DNA from: Betaproteobacteria bacterium
GTDB lineage: Bacteria; Pseudomonadota; Gammaproteobacteria; Burkholderiales; Casimicrobiaceae
Direction: 5' to 3'
Assembly: GCA_003153475.1 (NCBI GenBank)
Contig: PLYT01000107.1
Span: 1-55,985, forward strand
Length of the DNA: 55,985 bases
A model generated the notes under the pieces. That model ran no database searches, was not told the origin of the DNA, and was given only the letters and a program-made list of their open reading frames with translations. Positions 8,729-17,356 of the stretch are shown here, piece after piece (the stretch's first letter is position 1; every line of letters starts with the position of its first letter). The translations under genes were made by a program, and so were the position numbers.

Positions 8729-9901
8729 CTAGATGATTGCAAGCTGGCGGGGATGGCGGGTCAGCAATTCAAAGCCGGATTCGATGATCACCACGCTCTC
8801 GCTGAATCCGACGCCCATGACGCCAGGTATTCGCAGCACGCGGTGCAGGTGGAACGTCATCCCGGGAACGATCTCGTCGGCGCGTCCTTCGGCGATTTCT
8901 CCGGACCGCTCGACCCAGGAGGGAGGAAACGAGATTCCGACCGCATAACCAAAATAGCCGCGCATGCGCACGTCCGAATCGAGGCCGGCGAGCGCCTTCA
9001 TCGCGGCGCTCGCAACTTCGCCCATCGTCCTTCCGGGACGCAGGTTGTCAAACAGCAACTCCATGGCGCGCAACGATACATCCGCCAGGCGGCGCAGCGC
9101 GTCGGGCGGCTTGCCGACGACAGCCGTGCGCAGCAGTGGCGCGCAGTAGCGCTGGTACACCCCTCCGATCTCCATCAACACCGCGTCCCCGCGGCGCACC
9201 ACGGCCCGCTTGGCAGTCGCATGAGTGATGCCGGACCGCTTGCCTGCGCGGACAATAGGATCGATGCTGAAATATTCGCCGCCGGCCGCGACGATCGCTT
9301 GCATGGAGGCCGCAGTGATCTCGTTCTCCGTCGCACCCTCGCGAACCGTGGCGAGCGCCGCCTCGATTCCGAGCGTGGACAATCGCCCCGCTTCGCGCAG
9401 ACAGGCGATCTCCGCGGGCGACTTCACGGCGCGAACGCGCAACACGAGGTCGGTCGTGTCGATCCACTGTGCGCGAGGCAATGCGTCGCGCAATCTTTCC
9501 TCGGTGAAGGGATTCAGTCCAGGCCGCCGGCGCTGCAGTCCGATGCGGGCGCCGGCTGCGCCGATGAGGGACAGGTGATCGGCGAGTTGCCCGGCTGCGG
9601 CATCCATATCTTCCCACAGCACGGGCAACAGCGTTTGCACATACGTGTTCATGGCGGCCAGCTCGTGATCGCATACCTGTAGGGCCAGTTCGCCCTCCAG
9701 CGGCAGAACGAGACAGCTGTACCAGTCGGACAGCGGCGTCTGGAATCCGGTTAGGTAGCAGATGTCGGGCAGGCTGTGGACCAGCAGGAGGTCGACGCCC
9801 GCATGGCGCATCGCGGAGCGCGTCCGCGCAACGCGCGCGTCGTATTCGGCGCGGGTAAACGCCATTTCCGCCGGAATCTCGTGCAGCTCGGACCTGTCCA
9901 T
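8729..9901 (-). CDS. M24-family (creatinase/ectoine-hydrolase-type) hydrolase
   Basis: 390-aa protein with the two-domain M24B architecture: an N-terminal creatinase-N domain (about 15-140) and a C-terminal pita-bread domain (about 155-385). The metal ligands of true Xaa-Pro peptidases are replaced: MEIGG instead of the first Asp, RYCAPLLRT where the second Asp is expected, GYAVGISFPPSW at the His position, and MTFHLH at the first Glu. This pattern resembles creatinase and ectoine hydrolase DoeA, which act without the usual dinuclear centre on amide or cyclic-amidine bonds. The start at 9901 has GAGG upstream. It is the last gene of the LacI-controlled importer operon, 23 bp after the ATPase gene, so it probably hydrolyses the imported compound in the cytoplasm. 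The exact substrate is unknown. Confidence 0.8.
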   Translation of the reverse strand: MDRSELHEIPAEMAFTRAEYDARVARTRSAMRHAGVDLLLVHSLPDICYLTGFQTPLSDWYSCLVLPLEGELALQVCDHELAAMNTYVQTLLPVLWEDMDAAAGQLADHLSLIGAAGARIGLQRRRPGLNPFTEERLRDALPRAQWIDTTDLVLRVRAVKSPAEIACLREAGRLSTLGIEAALATVREGATENEITAASMQAIVAAGGEYFSIDPIVRAGKRSGITHATAKRAVVRRGDAVLMEIGGVYQRYCAPLLRTAVVGKPPDALRRLADVSLRAMELLFDNLRPGRTMGEVASAAMKALAGLDSDVRMRGYFGYAVGISFPPSWVERSGEIAEGRADEIVPGMTFHLHRVLRIPGVMGVGFSESVVIIESGFELLTRHPRQLAII

Positions 9902-9924
9902 CGCCTCGGAGGATCGGATCGACT

Positions 9925-11037
9925 CTAGCGTATCAGCACGGCATCTGCAGGGCTCCACGCGACCTCGACGCGCTCCCCAACATGACGGGGAGCCAGACCC
10001 GCGTCGCCCGCATTGGGCTCGCGCGCAAGCACAAGCTGGCCATCGGCCAGCACGATGTCGTAGGTGAGAATCGCGCCTTCGTATGCTATACCGCGAACGG
10101 TGCCCTGAATGCGATTCACACCATCAGCGTCGCTGCGACCCGCGGCGAGCCGTATGCGCTCGGGACGAATCGCGATCTCCACGGTGCCGCCGTGGGCACC
10201 ACCGATCGTCCGCGTGCCGAGCGTACAGGTAGTGCCGGCGACCTCGCAGCGCACTGAGCCACCGGCGTTGCGAAGCACCTCCGCGCGCAGAAAATTGGAG
10301 TAGCCAACGAAGCTCAGCACGAAGCGGTTCACGGGCGTCTCGTAGACCTCGCTCGGCGTTCCTACCTGCTCGATCACGCCGGCGTTCATCACGACTACGC
10401 GATCCGCCATCGTCAACGCTTCCTCCTGGTCGTGTGTCACGAAGATTGCGGTAATGCCGAGCTGCTGCTGCAATGCGCGAATCTCGCGCCGCATATCTTC
10501 GCGCAGCTTTCGGTCGAGTGCCGCGAATGGCTCGTCGAGGAGCAGCACAGACGGGTTGACCACCAGGCTGCGGGCCAGTGCGACACGTTGCTGCTGGCCG
10601 CCCGAGAGCTGGCGGGGCAGCCGGTCCTCGAACCCGGCGAGATGAAGGAGCCTCAGCATGTCGGCGACCCGCACGCGCGTTGTAGCCGGATCGACGCCCC
10701 GCAACGCGAGTCCGAACGCGACGTTCTGATACACCGACATGTGTGGAAAGAGGGCCAGATCCTGGAACACCATCCCGATGCCACGCCGGTGGGCGGGCAG
10801 CAGATTAGCTACCTTGCCGTCGATCGACACGGTTCCGGACTCCACACTGGCCAGTCCCGCAATCGCGCGCAGAGTCGTGGTCTTGCCGCAACCTGAGGGT
10901 CCGAGCAGGCAGACGAATTCGCCAGGGCGAACGTCCAGCGTGATGCCGTGGACGACGCGGTCCTTCCCGTACGAGATCATCACGTCCATCAGTTGGACCG
11001 CACCCTGTTTCGCGTTGGCCTTGACCGGCGCGTTCAC
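9925..11037 (-). CDS. ABC importer ATP-binding protein (PotA/spermidine-putrescine type)
   Basis: 370-aa ATPase with Walker [11 protein letters not shown]-loop FQDLALFP, signature LSGGQQQR, Walker [12 protein letters not shown] and switch VTHDQEEAL. After about residue 245 comes a C-terminal TOBE regulatory domain, typical of the PotA/UgpC/MalK group. It overlaps the upstream permease stop by four bases. With the two permeases and the binding protein it forms a polyamine/compatible-solute-type importer. Family resemblance does not prove polyamine as the ligand. Confidence 0.92.
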   Translation of the reverse strand: MNAPVKANAKQGAVQLMDVMISYGKDRVVHGITLDVRPGEFVCLLGPSGCGKTTTLRAIAGLASVESGTVSIDGKVANLLPAHRRGIGMVFQDLALFPHMSVYQNVAFGLALRGVDPATTRVRVADMLRLLHLAGFEDRLPRQLSGGQQQRVALARSLVVNPSVLLLDEPFAALDRKLREDMRREIRALQQQLGITAIFVTHDQEEALTMADRVVVMNAGVIEQVGTPSEVYETPVNRFVLSFVGYSNFLRAEVLRNAGGSVRCEVAGTTCTLGTRTIGGAHGGTVEIAIRPERIRLAAGRSDADGVNRIQGTVRGIAYEGAILTYDIVLADGQLVLAREPNAGDAGLAPRHVGERVEVAWSPADAVLIR

Positions 11038-11861
11038 GCGCGTGCACTCCCCGTCTGGGAGATCCGCTCGATGCCCAGCATGCGTTCGATGGCAAGGATG
11101 CCGATGATGCTCACCGCGATCAGGAGGGTGGAGATGGCGGCGATCGTCGGATCGCTTTCGGTCCGGATGTAGGCGTAGATCTCGATCGGCAGCGTACCGC
11201 GGCCCGTCACGAGGAAGGCAGCGACGGTGAAATTGTCGAACGACACGATGAAGCAGAAGATGAGCGCGGACACGATGCCCGATCGGATGATCGGCAGCGT
11301 GATGCGAACGAAGCTCGTTATCGGCCCTGCGCCAAGGACGCGCGCCGCCTCCTCAACCGACACGCTCAGGGTTTGCAGGTTGGCCATTACGACTCGTGCC
11401 GCGTAGGGCAGCGTGATCACGATGTGCGCGACCGCAATGTTGAAGAGACTCCACCGCATTCCCATCCGGCTGAACAGGATGAGGAATCCCAACCCGAGCA
11501 TCACCTCTGGAATCAGCATTGGCAGCTGCAGGGCGGCCACCAGGAATTGGCGACCGGGGAATCGATTGCGCACAAAAAACACGGCGGCCATCGTCCCGGC
11601 GGTGGTCGCCAGCAACGCCGTGACGGACGCGACTACTACGCTGATCAGCAGGGCCTCGCGGAAAGCAGGGCGGGTGAATGCATTGGTGTACCACTCGAAC
11701 GACACGCCTTTGGGTGGGAAAATCGCTGCCGGGCTCGGGTCTATCGAGGTAATGACAACGATGATTTGTGGCAGCACGAGCAACGCCAGTCCCGCGACCG
11801 CGAGCAGGCGGGGCGTGGCGCCGAGCCCCGGCAGCAGTTGCGCTTGCGTTCCCGAGCTCAT
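11034..11861 (-). CDS. ABC importer permease (PotC-like)
   Basis: 275-aa inner-membrane protein with six predicted helices and the EAA-loop motif EEAARVLGAGPITSFVRITLP before the fifth helix, as in PotC-type binding-protein-dependent permeases. It overlaps the upstream PotB-like gene (ATG within its stop, 11858-11861) and the downstream ATPase gene by four bases, so the three are translationally coupled. Confidence 0.9.
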   Translation of the reverse strand: MSSGTQAQLLPGLGATPRLLAVAGLALLVLPQIIVVITSIDPSPAAIFPPKGVSFEWYTNAFTRPAFREALLISVVVASVTALLATTAGTMAAVFFVRNRFPGRQFLVAALQLPMLIPEVMLGLGFLILFSRMGMRWSLFNIAVAHIVITLPYAARVVMANLQTLSVSVEEAARVLGAGPITSFVRITLPIIRSGIVSALIFCFIVSFDNFTVAAFLVTGRGTLPIEIYAYIRTESDPTIAAISTLLIAVSIIGILAIERMLGIERISQTGSARA

Positions 11862-12697
11862 GCCGCCCCCGCCTTGCGGTCGAGCAGCGAGGAGAATGCA
11901 TAGACCAGTGCCAGTCCAAGCAACGACGTGACGATGGCGCCAGCCGCGGCGAACCCGTAGTTGGAGAAATTGATCGCCTGCTCATAGGTAAATACCGAAA
12001 TGAGGTCGACGAATCCACCGCCGAGCAGCAGTGGCGTCGCAAAGGCGCCCAGGCTGTACAAGAAGACGATCACCACGCTGGCCCCGATGCCCGGCAGGCT
12101 CAGGGGAAAGATGATCTGCCAGAAAGTCCGGCTGCGCTGGGCACCCAGCGTATGAGCGGCCTCGCGCAGCGACGCTGGAATCCGCTCGAGGATGCTGTAG
12201 ATCGGAAAGACGGCGAACGGCAGGGCCGCGTTGACGAGACCGATGACCACGCCCAGCTCGTTGTAGAGGAGCCGGACCGGGGCGTCGATCACTCCTAGCG
12301 CCAGGAGGGCGCGGTTGACCGCCCCGTTGTTGCCGAGCAGCAGGATGATCGAGTAGATGCGAGTGATGCTGACCGAGAAGAACTGCAAAACCAGCACGAT
12401 CACGATCAGGCGCCGGGTCGCCGGTGACGCCCGCGTCATCACGTAGGCGATCGCATAACCGAGGGCGATCGCAAAGGCCGTAGTCCACGCGGCAACGCGA
12501 AACGAGCGATAGATGTAGGCGCGATAGAGATCGTCGCCGAGGAATTTCTGATAGCTCGCGTACCAGGATGTCCCCGGTCCGCTGACGCTTGCCGCGACCA
12601 GCGACGCGACGGCGACGCCCAGCAGCCCAAGGATGGCCAGCGCAGGCACGATCAGCGCGAGCCTTCCCAGTGTCATCGCGCTCCTGTCTGGATGCAT
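11858..12697 (-). CDS. ABC importer permease (PotB-like)
   Basis: 279-aa permease with six helices and the EAA-type loop REAAHTLGAQRSRTFWQIIFP. The first periplasmic loop (SGPGTSWYASYQKFLGDD) is typical of PotB-type subunits, where it approaches the binding protein. It lies 96 bp downstream of the substrate-binding protein gene and overlaps the PotC-like gene by four bases. Confidence 0.9.
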   Translation of the reverse strand: MHPDRSAMTLGRLALIVPALAILGLLGVAVASLVAASVSGPGTSWYASYQKFLGDDLYRAYIYRSFRVAAWTTAFAIALGYAIAYVMTRASPATRRLIVIVLVLQFFSVSITRIYSIILLLGNNGAVNRALLALGVIDAPVRLLYNELGVVIGLVNAALPFAVFPIYSILERIPASLREAAHTLGAQRSRTFWQIIFPLSLPGIGASVVIVFLYSLGAFATPLLLGGGFVDLISVFTYEQAINFSNYGFAAAGAIVTSLLGLALVYAFSSLLDRKAGAA

Positions 12698-12793
12698 CGT
12701 CGGCAGCGTTGACCTATGGTCCGTCGGGTGTCGAATCAGAGTACTGCGCGCACGCCACCCACCGCAGGGCGAGCGGCGTGCTGCAACGCCCGA

Positions 12794-13807
12794 CTAGCGT
12801 GCCTGGATCTCCTTCTTGTACAACTCGTCCCACTCGGGAAGCTTCTTGTTGATCACGCCGAAATCGGCAGCGTAGATCCGCTCGGGCGCAGGACGGAAAT
12901 CCTTGATGGCGTCCGGCGGTGATGCGTTCGGATTGACCGGCGTGCAATTGATGATTGCGCAATAGGCGGTCTGCGCTTCCGGTTGCGCAAGGAATTCGAC
13001 GAACTTGAGCGACAGCGCCGCGTTGCGCGGATTCGCCATGCCGACGCTGACCACGCTGGTCAGCACCGGGCCATCCGGAATCACGAAGCGATAGCTACTC
13101 GAGGGGCCGAGTAGCTTGGCGAAATCCGACAGAATACCGAGGCCGGCAACCGCAACCTCGCCCGATTGCACGACTTTCACCGACTCGCCGTCAGTGGAAT
13201 AAAACGACAGGATATTCGGCTTGATCTTCTTTAGGAATGCGAAGCCGGGATCAATGTTGTTCTCGTTACCGCCGTTGGCGAGCGCCGCCACGATGAGCCA
13301 CCGGCCACCTGCGAACTGCGCCGTGGGCACACCGAGTTTGCCTTTGAGCCTGGGATCGGCGAGATCGCTCCACTTGGTGAGCTCGAAGGGGGAGAGATCC
13401 TTTCGGTAGACCAGCCCGAACAGTATGTTCATCACATCAAGATAGTTCTTGTGCACGAACTTCGAGGGCAGGGCGGCGAGACCGGGCGCCGCCTTGATGT
13501 CGATCGGTAGCAGCAGATTCTCGGACGCCGCCTGCTCGAGCGCGTCGTTGGTGGAGAAGGCGATGTCGATGGTCGGACTGGCTGCCTGCGCGCGCAGCTT
13601 GGCGATGCCCAGCCTCGTGTTCTGCTGTAGCTCGTACTTCACCTCGACGTTGTATTTCTTGGCGAATGCGTCGCCGACGGCTCGCGCCCCGCTCTCCCAC
13701 ACTCCGGACCAGGTCTGGATGACCAGCGTTTCGGCGGCTGCCAGCGCGGGCAGCGCGGCAATCGCGGAGGCAACAATAAGGACGGTCAGTTTGCGGAGGC
13801 CACGCAT
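12794..13807 (-). CDS. Periplasmic substrate-binding protein of the ABC importer
   Basis: 337-aa protein with a Sec signal peptide (residues 1-26, cut near ALAAAET) and the two-lobe fold of PotD-like family-1 solute-binding proteins: VIQTWSGVWESGARAVGDAFAKKY at the start, KWSDLADPRLKGKLG in the middle and NAALSLKFVEFLAQPEAQ near the end. It is the first gene of the operon, directly behind the LacI-type operator at 13933-13946. It captures the ligand in the periplasm and delivers it to the PotBC-like permease pair. The ligand is not identifiable from sequence. Confidence 0.9.
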   Translation of the reverse strand: MRGLRKLTVLIVASAIAALPALAAAETLVIQTWSGVWESGARAVGDAFAKKYNVEVKYELQQNTRLGIAKLRAQAASPTIDIAFSTNDALEQAASENLLLPIDIKAAPGLAALPSKFVHKNYLDVMNILFGLVYRKDLSPFELTKWSDLADPRLKGKLGVPTAQFAGGRWLIVAALANGGNENNIDPGFAFLKKIKPNILSFYSTDGESVKVVQSGEVAVAGLGILSDFAKLLGPSSSYRFVIPDGPVLTSVVSVGMANPRNAALSLKFVEFLAQPEAQTAYCAIINCTPVNPNASPPDAIKDFRPAPERIYAADFGVINKKLPEWDELYKKEIQAR

Positions 13808-13932
13808 GATCGATCTCCCTGAGACGAGGTGGTGGATGTCCGTCTTGCGCGAGGGGGCGCAGAGCGGGACGAACGCTGTTCCGGCGGCGCTGCACAGGCA
13901 CCAGTAGGTAGTGTGGCGCTAAATCGCCAAAA

Positions 13933-13946
13933 TTGAAACGTTTCAA
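13933..13946. promoter_or_regulatory. LacI-family operator between divergent regulator and importer operon
   Basis: TTGAAACGTTTCAA is a perfect 14-bp palindrome with the central CG of LacI/GalR-family operators. It lies 126 bp upstream of the binding-protein gene (minus) and 71 bp upstream of the LacI gene (plus). The same bases can form a TTGAAA -35 element on either strand. Bound repressor would then block both transcripts, giving ligand-inducible import and autoregulation. Confidence 0.8.
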
Positions 13947-14016
13947 AAAATGGTAACATACGCCGATTGACGGGGCGGCGCAACTGGCGTCGGGGCCGGC
14001 CCGGAGGCGCAATCCC

Positions 14017-15039
14017 GTGTCGAGCAACCCCACGATTCTCGATGTTGCACGCCGCGCCCGCGTGTCCGTGGGCACGGTGTCGAACGTCCTGAACGACCGT
14101 GGAAACGTCAGCGCGGGACGGAGTGCGAAGGTCCTTGCCGCGATGGCGGCGCTGGGCTACGTGCCCAACCGGGTGGCACAGAGCCTGCGCGGCGGAGAGT
14201 CGCACGTCATCGGGCTGTGCACGCCCGTCACCACCAGTGCCTACTTCATGGCGTTGCTGGAGATGTTTGAAACCCTGGCGGCGCAGCAGGGCTATGAACT
14301 CATGCAGGTCTTGAGTCATGGCGACCCTGCGCTGGAGTTGCGTCGCGTGCAAGCGCTGGTCGGACGCAACGTCGACGGGCTGATCCTCATTCCGACCTAC
14401 GATGCCAAGGCGTCGCTCGACCTGCTGGCCGAGCGTGGCATTCCCGCAGTTGTGATCGACCAAGTGATGCGCGATCGCCGGTTCGACCACGTGGCTATCG
14501 ACGATCGCAAAGCCATGCGGGACGCGACGGCATACGTCATCGGCCTTGGCCATCGGCGGCTCCTGTATCTCGTGCGCGACCTTCGGCTTTCGATCGTCCA
14601 GCGTCGCGTCGAGGGATTCCAGCAGGCGTCCGCCGCCGCGCGTCCCGCGGTAACGGCCAACGTCATCCAGCGCGATCCCGACGATGGGGCGTTCGCGACG
14701 CAGGTCGCGCAGGCGCTCTCCCTGCCCGAGCCCCCGACTGCCATCATCGCGAGCAACAGCGCGATCGCGCTATCGGTCGTACGCATACTGCAACAGCTCG
14801 GTCGCCGCTGGCCCGACGACATCGCGCTGCTAGCGTTCGACGAGCCGGTATGGGCACAGATCGTGACGCCCCCGCTGGCGGTCGTCCGTCATCCCACGCG
14901 GGAGATCGCCGCGGAAGCGTGGAACCGATTGCTGCTGCGCCTGCGCGAGCCGCACGCACGGCCGAAGCGGATTACCCTGGAGGCGTGCTTGATTTCCGGC
15001 CCATCGCTCGCCCCGCCATGTTCCGCGGGTCGCGCGTGA
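14017..15039 (+). CDS. LacI-family transcriptional regulator
   Basis: 340-aa repressor starting at GTG 14017. The N-terminal helix-turn-helix is clear (TILDVARRARVSVGTVSNVLN, residues 6-26) with hinge helix PNRVAQSLRGG (about 55-65), followed by a periplasmic-binding-protein-like effector domain (about 65-330). It is divergent from the importer/hydrolase operon, with the palindromic operator between them, so it very likely controls that operon. The inducer is probably the imported compound or a product. Its 3' end lies 36 bp from the truncated end of the cassette array. Confidence 0.92.
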   Translation: MSSNPTILDVARRARVSVGTVSNVLNDRGNVSAGRSAKVLAAMAALGYVPNRVAQSLRGGESHVIGLCTPVTTSAYFMALLEMFETLAAQQGYELMQVLSHGDPALELRRVQALVGRNVDGLILIPTYDAKASLDLLAERGIPAVVIDQVMRDRRFDHVAIDDRKAMRDATAYVIGLGHRRLLYLVRDLRLSIVQRRVEGFQQASAAARPAVTANVIQRDPDDGAFATQVAQALSLPEPPTAIIASNSAIALSVVRILQQLGRRWPDDIALLAFDEPVWAQIVTPPLAVVRHPTREIAAEAWNRLLLRLREPHARPKRITLEACLISGPSLAPPCSAGRA

Positions 15040-15075
15040 CGACGCCGGCGAGCCGTCCGGGTTGTGAGCAAGAGG

Positions 15076-15744
15076 TTAGGCCTCAAGCACATAGCTTACG
15101 AATCGACGCCCATATTGGGTAATTGAGTGACGAAGATCGGCGGCGCCAACTCCGGTCATCATGACTTTCAAAGTACGGAGGTCGGTGAGACGCATGTCAT
15201 TAAGTTGCGATACGAGCTCGGTGATCTGCGCCTCATTCATTCCCCTTAACCGATTTGATAGCGTTTCGCCGGGAGAGCCCATCATCCCAGGATCGCCGGA
15301 CGGTGCCGTAGCAAGCGCCTTGAGAATAGTTAGGTGGTCTGGTTGGAGTTCTTCAAGGGTCTTCAGGAATCGAAGTTCTTGATCATATGGTTGTCCAGGC
15401 ACCTTGATGTCATCCCGCAAGAACGAGGCATAGATTCGCCGCTTTTCGTCGCTTCTTTCATCCGCAGCCTGCCGAAGCGTGCGCTCAAGTAACTCCTCAA
15501 ATTCCTCTGTCTTGACGTACTGCTCAGTGGCATCAGACTTGAATTGTCCAAGATCATCAGCAAGCTTTTCAAGGACTTCGCGTACACGATTAAGTCGACG
15601 TGTCGTGGCCACACCGCTTAGTACATTGCTCAGTGGGCCACCAACGTAGGGCAACGCACTTGTGGCGAATGCGGCGATGTCCAGCGCGAGTGTCTTTGGG
15701 TCAGAAGCGGGTACGAGCCCCCTGTTATCGTCATCCGATTCCAT
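15076..15744 (-). CDS. Cassette-borne hypothetical protein (222 aa)
   Basis: A 222-aa soluble protein. Residues 20-50 form a glycine-rich hydrophobic stretch (ALPYVGGPLSNVLSG) followed by a long charged helical region (about 50-110, RRLNRVREVLEKLADDLGQF) that could be a coiled coil, and an alpha-helical C-terminal half. The TAA stop lies in a GCCTAAC half site that marks the truncated end of the array. I do not recognise a named family. Similar domain layouts occur in widespread uncharacterised proteins. Base composition is lower in GC than the flanking LacI gene. Confidence 0.75.
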   Translation of the reverse strand: MESDDDNRGLVPASDPKTLALDIAAFATSALPYVGGPLSNVLSGVATTRRLNRVREVLEKLADDLGQFKSDATEQYVKTEEFEELLERTLRQAADERSDEKRRIYASFLRDDIKVPGQPYDQELRFLKTLEELQPDHLTILKALATAPSGDPGMMGSPGETLSNRLRGMNEAQITELVSQLNDMRLTDLRTLKVMMTGVGAADLRHSITQYGRRFVSYVLEA

Positions 15745-15750
15745 CGAGGC

Positions 15751-15996
15751 TCATGAGTGGAAGAGCGCGTCCGCGAAAGGCGCAAGGCATATAACTCCGA
15801 CGAGACATAAAGCAATGCCCGTAAGCCTCGCGCGCCCCGGAGTCGCGTAGAGAGCTCCACCGGAGAACCAACTGCCATTTTGGCCCAGGCTCCGACACAT
15901 TGCGACAATTCTCTCAGGCCAGATTGCGCTCGTAAGCCCCAACAACAACGGCAAGGGTGCGACGATGGCGTACAACACTAGCTCAATCGCATTCAT
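15751..15996 (-). CDS. Cassette-borne small membrane protein (81 aa)
   Basis: 81 aa with hydrophobic helices at about residues 5-22 and 52-75 and a short hydrophilic middle (WPERIVAMCRSLGQNGSWF). ATG 15996 (MNAIELVLY) is chosen; the longer frame to 16032 would start inside the attC site. Its stop is 6 bp from the start of the 222-aa gene, and there is no attC between them. The two genes therefore share one cassette and may work together. Function unknown. Confidence 0.6.
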   Translation of the reverse strand: MNAIELVLYAIVAPLPLLLGLTSAIWPERIVAMCRSLGQNGSWFSGGALYATPGRARLTGIALCLVGVICLAPFADALFHS

Positions 15997-15999
15997 GAT

Positions 16000-16080
16000 G
16001 CCTAATGAACCAAGGTAACCGGCGACCACCAAGGCGCGAAGCGCCGCCGGTGGGCGTCCGTGTTGACCGCGTGGTTAGGC
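16000..16080 (-). repeat. attC recombination site a
   Basis: 81 bp bounded by GCCTAAT and GTTAGGC, with imperfect self-complementary arms (AACCAAGGTAACC... against ...GTTGACCGCGTGGTT) and a central GGCGCGAAGCGCC hairpin. It differs from site c by about one base between GAACC and GTTAGGCG, and it lies directly downstream of the SnoaL-like gene, whose stop is inside it. Confidence 0.8.
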
Positions 16081-16467
16081 GTTGAGACGCTTCTCTTCAT
16101 ACGCGGTACACAGCACAACGCGCCAACCGTCAGCCGTGCGACGAAGATTGTACGTAGTGTGAAAGTGCCACGGTTCAGCGTCGGCTTCACGCTCAATTGT
16201 CCACACGATATCGGCCACGGCAAAATCGGCGCCTTGTGCAATGAAATGACTTGGCTCGAAGCTGGCGCGCTTGTAGCCGTTCGACCGATAGAGAGCGCAC
16301 AAGGCGACCATGTTTTCGGCAATTGGCTCGCGCGACTGCCACGCAGTAAGGCCACGATCACTGACGATACCCGAAGGGACGCAATATAGGTCTGCGATCG
16401 CGTCACCATCAAGGCGATTGAAGGCCTCGCGATACTGTTCGAAGAAATCTGTAACGTCACGCGGCAT
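16075..16467 (-). CDS. Cassette-borne SnoaL/NTF2-like protein
   Basis: 130-aa protein with the compact NTF2-like (SnoaL/DUF4440-type) layout: an N-terminal helix pair (DFFEQYREAFNRLDGDAIADLY, residues 6-27) then curved strands ending WHFHTTYNLRRTADGWRVVL. Such domains bind small molecules or act as isomerases, but the active residues vary and no reaction can be assigned. ATG 16467 is only 8 bp from the preceding attC site, leaving almost no leader and no ribosome binding site, which is usual for cassettes. The TAA stop is within the R'' box of site a. Confidence 0.75.
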   Translation of the reverse strand: MPRDVTDFFEQYREAFNRLDGDAIADLYCVPSGIVSDRGLTAWQSREPIAENMVALCALYRSNGYKRASFEPSHFIAQGADFAVADIVWTIEREADAEPWHFHTTYNLRRTADGWRVVLCTAYEEKRLNA

Positions 16468-16475
16468 GGTTCAAC

Positions 16476-16559
16476 GCCTAACGAACCAAGGTAACCGGCG
16501 CGACGAAGGACGGGCCGTAGGCCCGCCGAGGAGCGTCCGTGTTGACCGCCGGGTTAGGG
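16476..16559 (-). repeat. attC recombination site b
   Basis: 84 bp from GCCTAAC to GTTAGGG. It shares the arms of sites a and c (GAACCAAGGTAACCGGCG and GCGTCCGTGTTGACCG) but has a different central hairpin (ACGGGCCGTAGGCCCGCC). This is the expected variable centre of an otherwise conserved attC family. Confidence 0.8.
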
Positions 16560-16904
16560 CGCATTCGGGCTCTCCGCGGTGCCGCTTCGGGAAAAGCCAC
16601 AGCGTGGGCACGACACAAATGCCAACAGCCAATGCAGCCAACGATTGTGCGGTTGATTGCGCAACGACCATTGAACCCAAGCTAGATTGCAGCGTGGGCA
16701 TCGCACCGATACCGCTGGATAGAGGAATGCTACGGAAAGCAACACTCCGCCGCTCACCAGAAGTTGGACAAAGACCAATTGCGAGACGTTAGTGTGCAGC
16801 CAGCTGGCCAGAACAAGCAAAGCGCAGCCCATGATTCCGAGTACGCCAGCGAGGCCGAGCTTGCGCGTTTGATCAGTTGCGCGAAGAAGAGGTTCGGATT
16901 CCAT
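16554..16904 (-). CDS. Cassette-borne membrane protein with zinc-ribbon-like cysteines
   Basis: 116 aa: two hydrophobic helices (about 18-35 and 42-62) followed by a cytoplasmic-looking tail with two CPRC motifs (VRCPRCNLAWVQW and VSCPRCGFSRSG) about 35 residues apart, which could coordinate one zinc. ATG 16904 (MESEPLL) is preferred; an in-frame TTG at 16949 would begin inside attC c. The stop overlaps the R'' box of site b. No named family was recognised. Confidence 0.7.
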   Translation of the reverse strand: MESEPLLRATDQTRKLGLAGVLGIMGCALLVLASWLHTNVSQLVFVQLLVSGGVLLSVAFLYPAVSVRCPRCNLAWVQWSLRNQPHNRWLHWLLAFVSCPRCGFSRSGTAESPNAP

Positions 16905-16916
16905 CGCAGCATTGCG

Positions 16917-16997
16917 CCCTAACGAACCAAGGTAACCGGCGACCAGCAAGGCGCGAAGCGCCGCCGGTGGGCGTCCGTGTTGACCGCGTGGTTAGGC
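16917..16997 (-). repeat. attC recombination site c
   Basis: 81 bp from CCCTAAC to GTTAGGC, nearly identical to site a, with the same central GGCGCGAAGCGCC hairpin. It separates the 116-aa cassette gene from the first cassette gene of the array. Confidence 0.8.
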
Positions 16998-16998
16998 G

Positions 16999-17349
16999 TC
17001 AAGTGTTGGCCAGCCACTCAAATTGACCGTTGATCTCTTTGGCGAGTACAACGGCTCCCTTGCCAGGGTCGTAACAGAAGAAGTACTCCACCGGGAGTGA
17101 TTCGACGGATTCTCGAAACGATGCGATCTGGCACTTCAGATCTTCGAGTACCGCTTTCGCTCTATCAATTTTGACACTTGCATGATCTGGCGTACAGCGT
17201 TCCGGAGCCCAATCGGAGAAGCAACACACCTGCAGCGAGCTATTACGGAATTTGCAAAATGAGACATCGCAATAGACGATTGTCTCGCCGACGAGAAATC
17301 GCTCGATCGCTAGTGCGAGTCGTTGAGGCGATGCGTCCGTCACATCCAT
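16999..17349 (-). CDS. Cassette-borne hypothetical protein (116 aa)
   Basis: A 116-aa soluble protein with five cysteines in its first 75 residues (YCDVSFCKF, VCCFSDW, ERC) and a mixed helix-strand C-terminal half ending NGQFEWLANT. ATG 17349 lies 7 bp after a GTTAGGC half site on the coding strand. It is the gene nearest the presumed promoter side of the array. No family recognised. Confidence 0.65.
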   Translation of the reverse strand: MDVTDASPQRLALAIERFLVGETIVYCDVSFCKFRNSSLQVCCFSDWAPERCTPDHASVKIDRAKAVLEDLKCQIASFRESVESLPVEYFFCYDPGKGAVVLAKEINGQFEWLANT

Positions 17350-17356
17350 CGATGAC

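Noticed and set aside
8618..9682. 354-aa plus-strand ORF with a good ribosome binding site (CGGAGG before ATG 8618)
   Set aside because: It runs antisense to the M24 hydrolase for almost its whole length and its translation is low-complexity. The start signal may be a relic of a lost gene, but the ORF itself is not supported.
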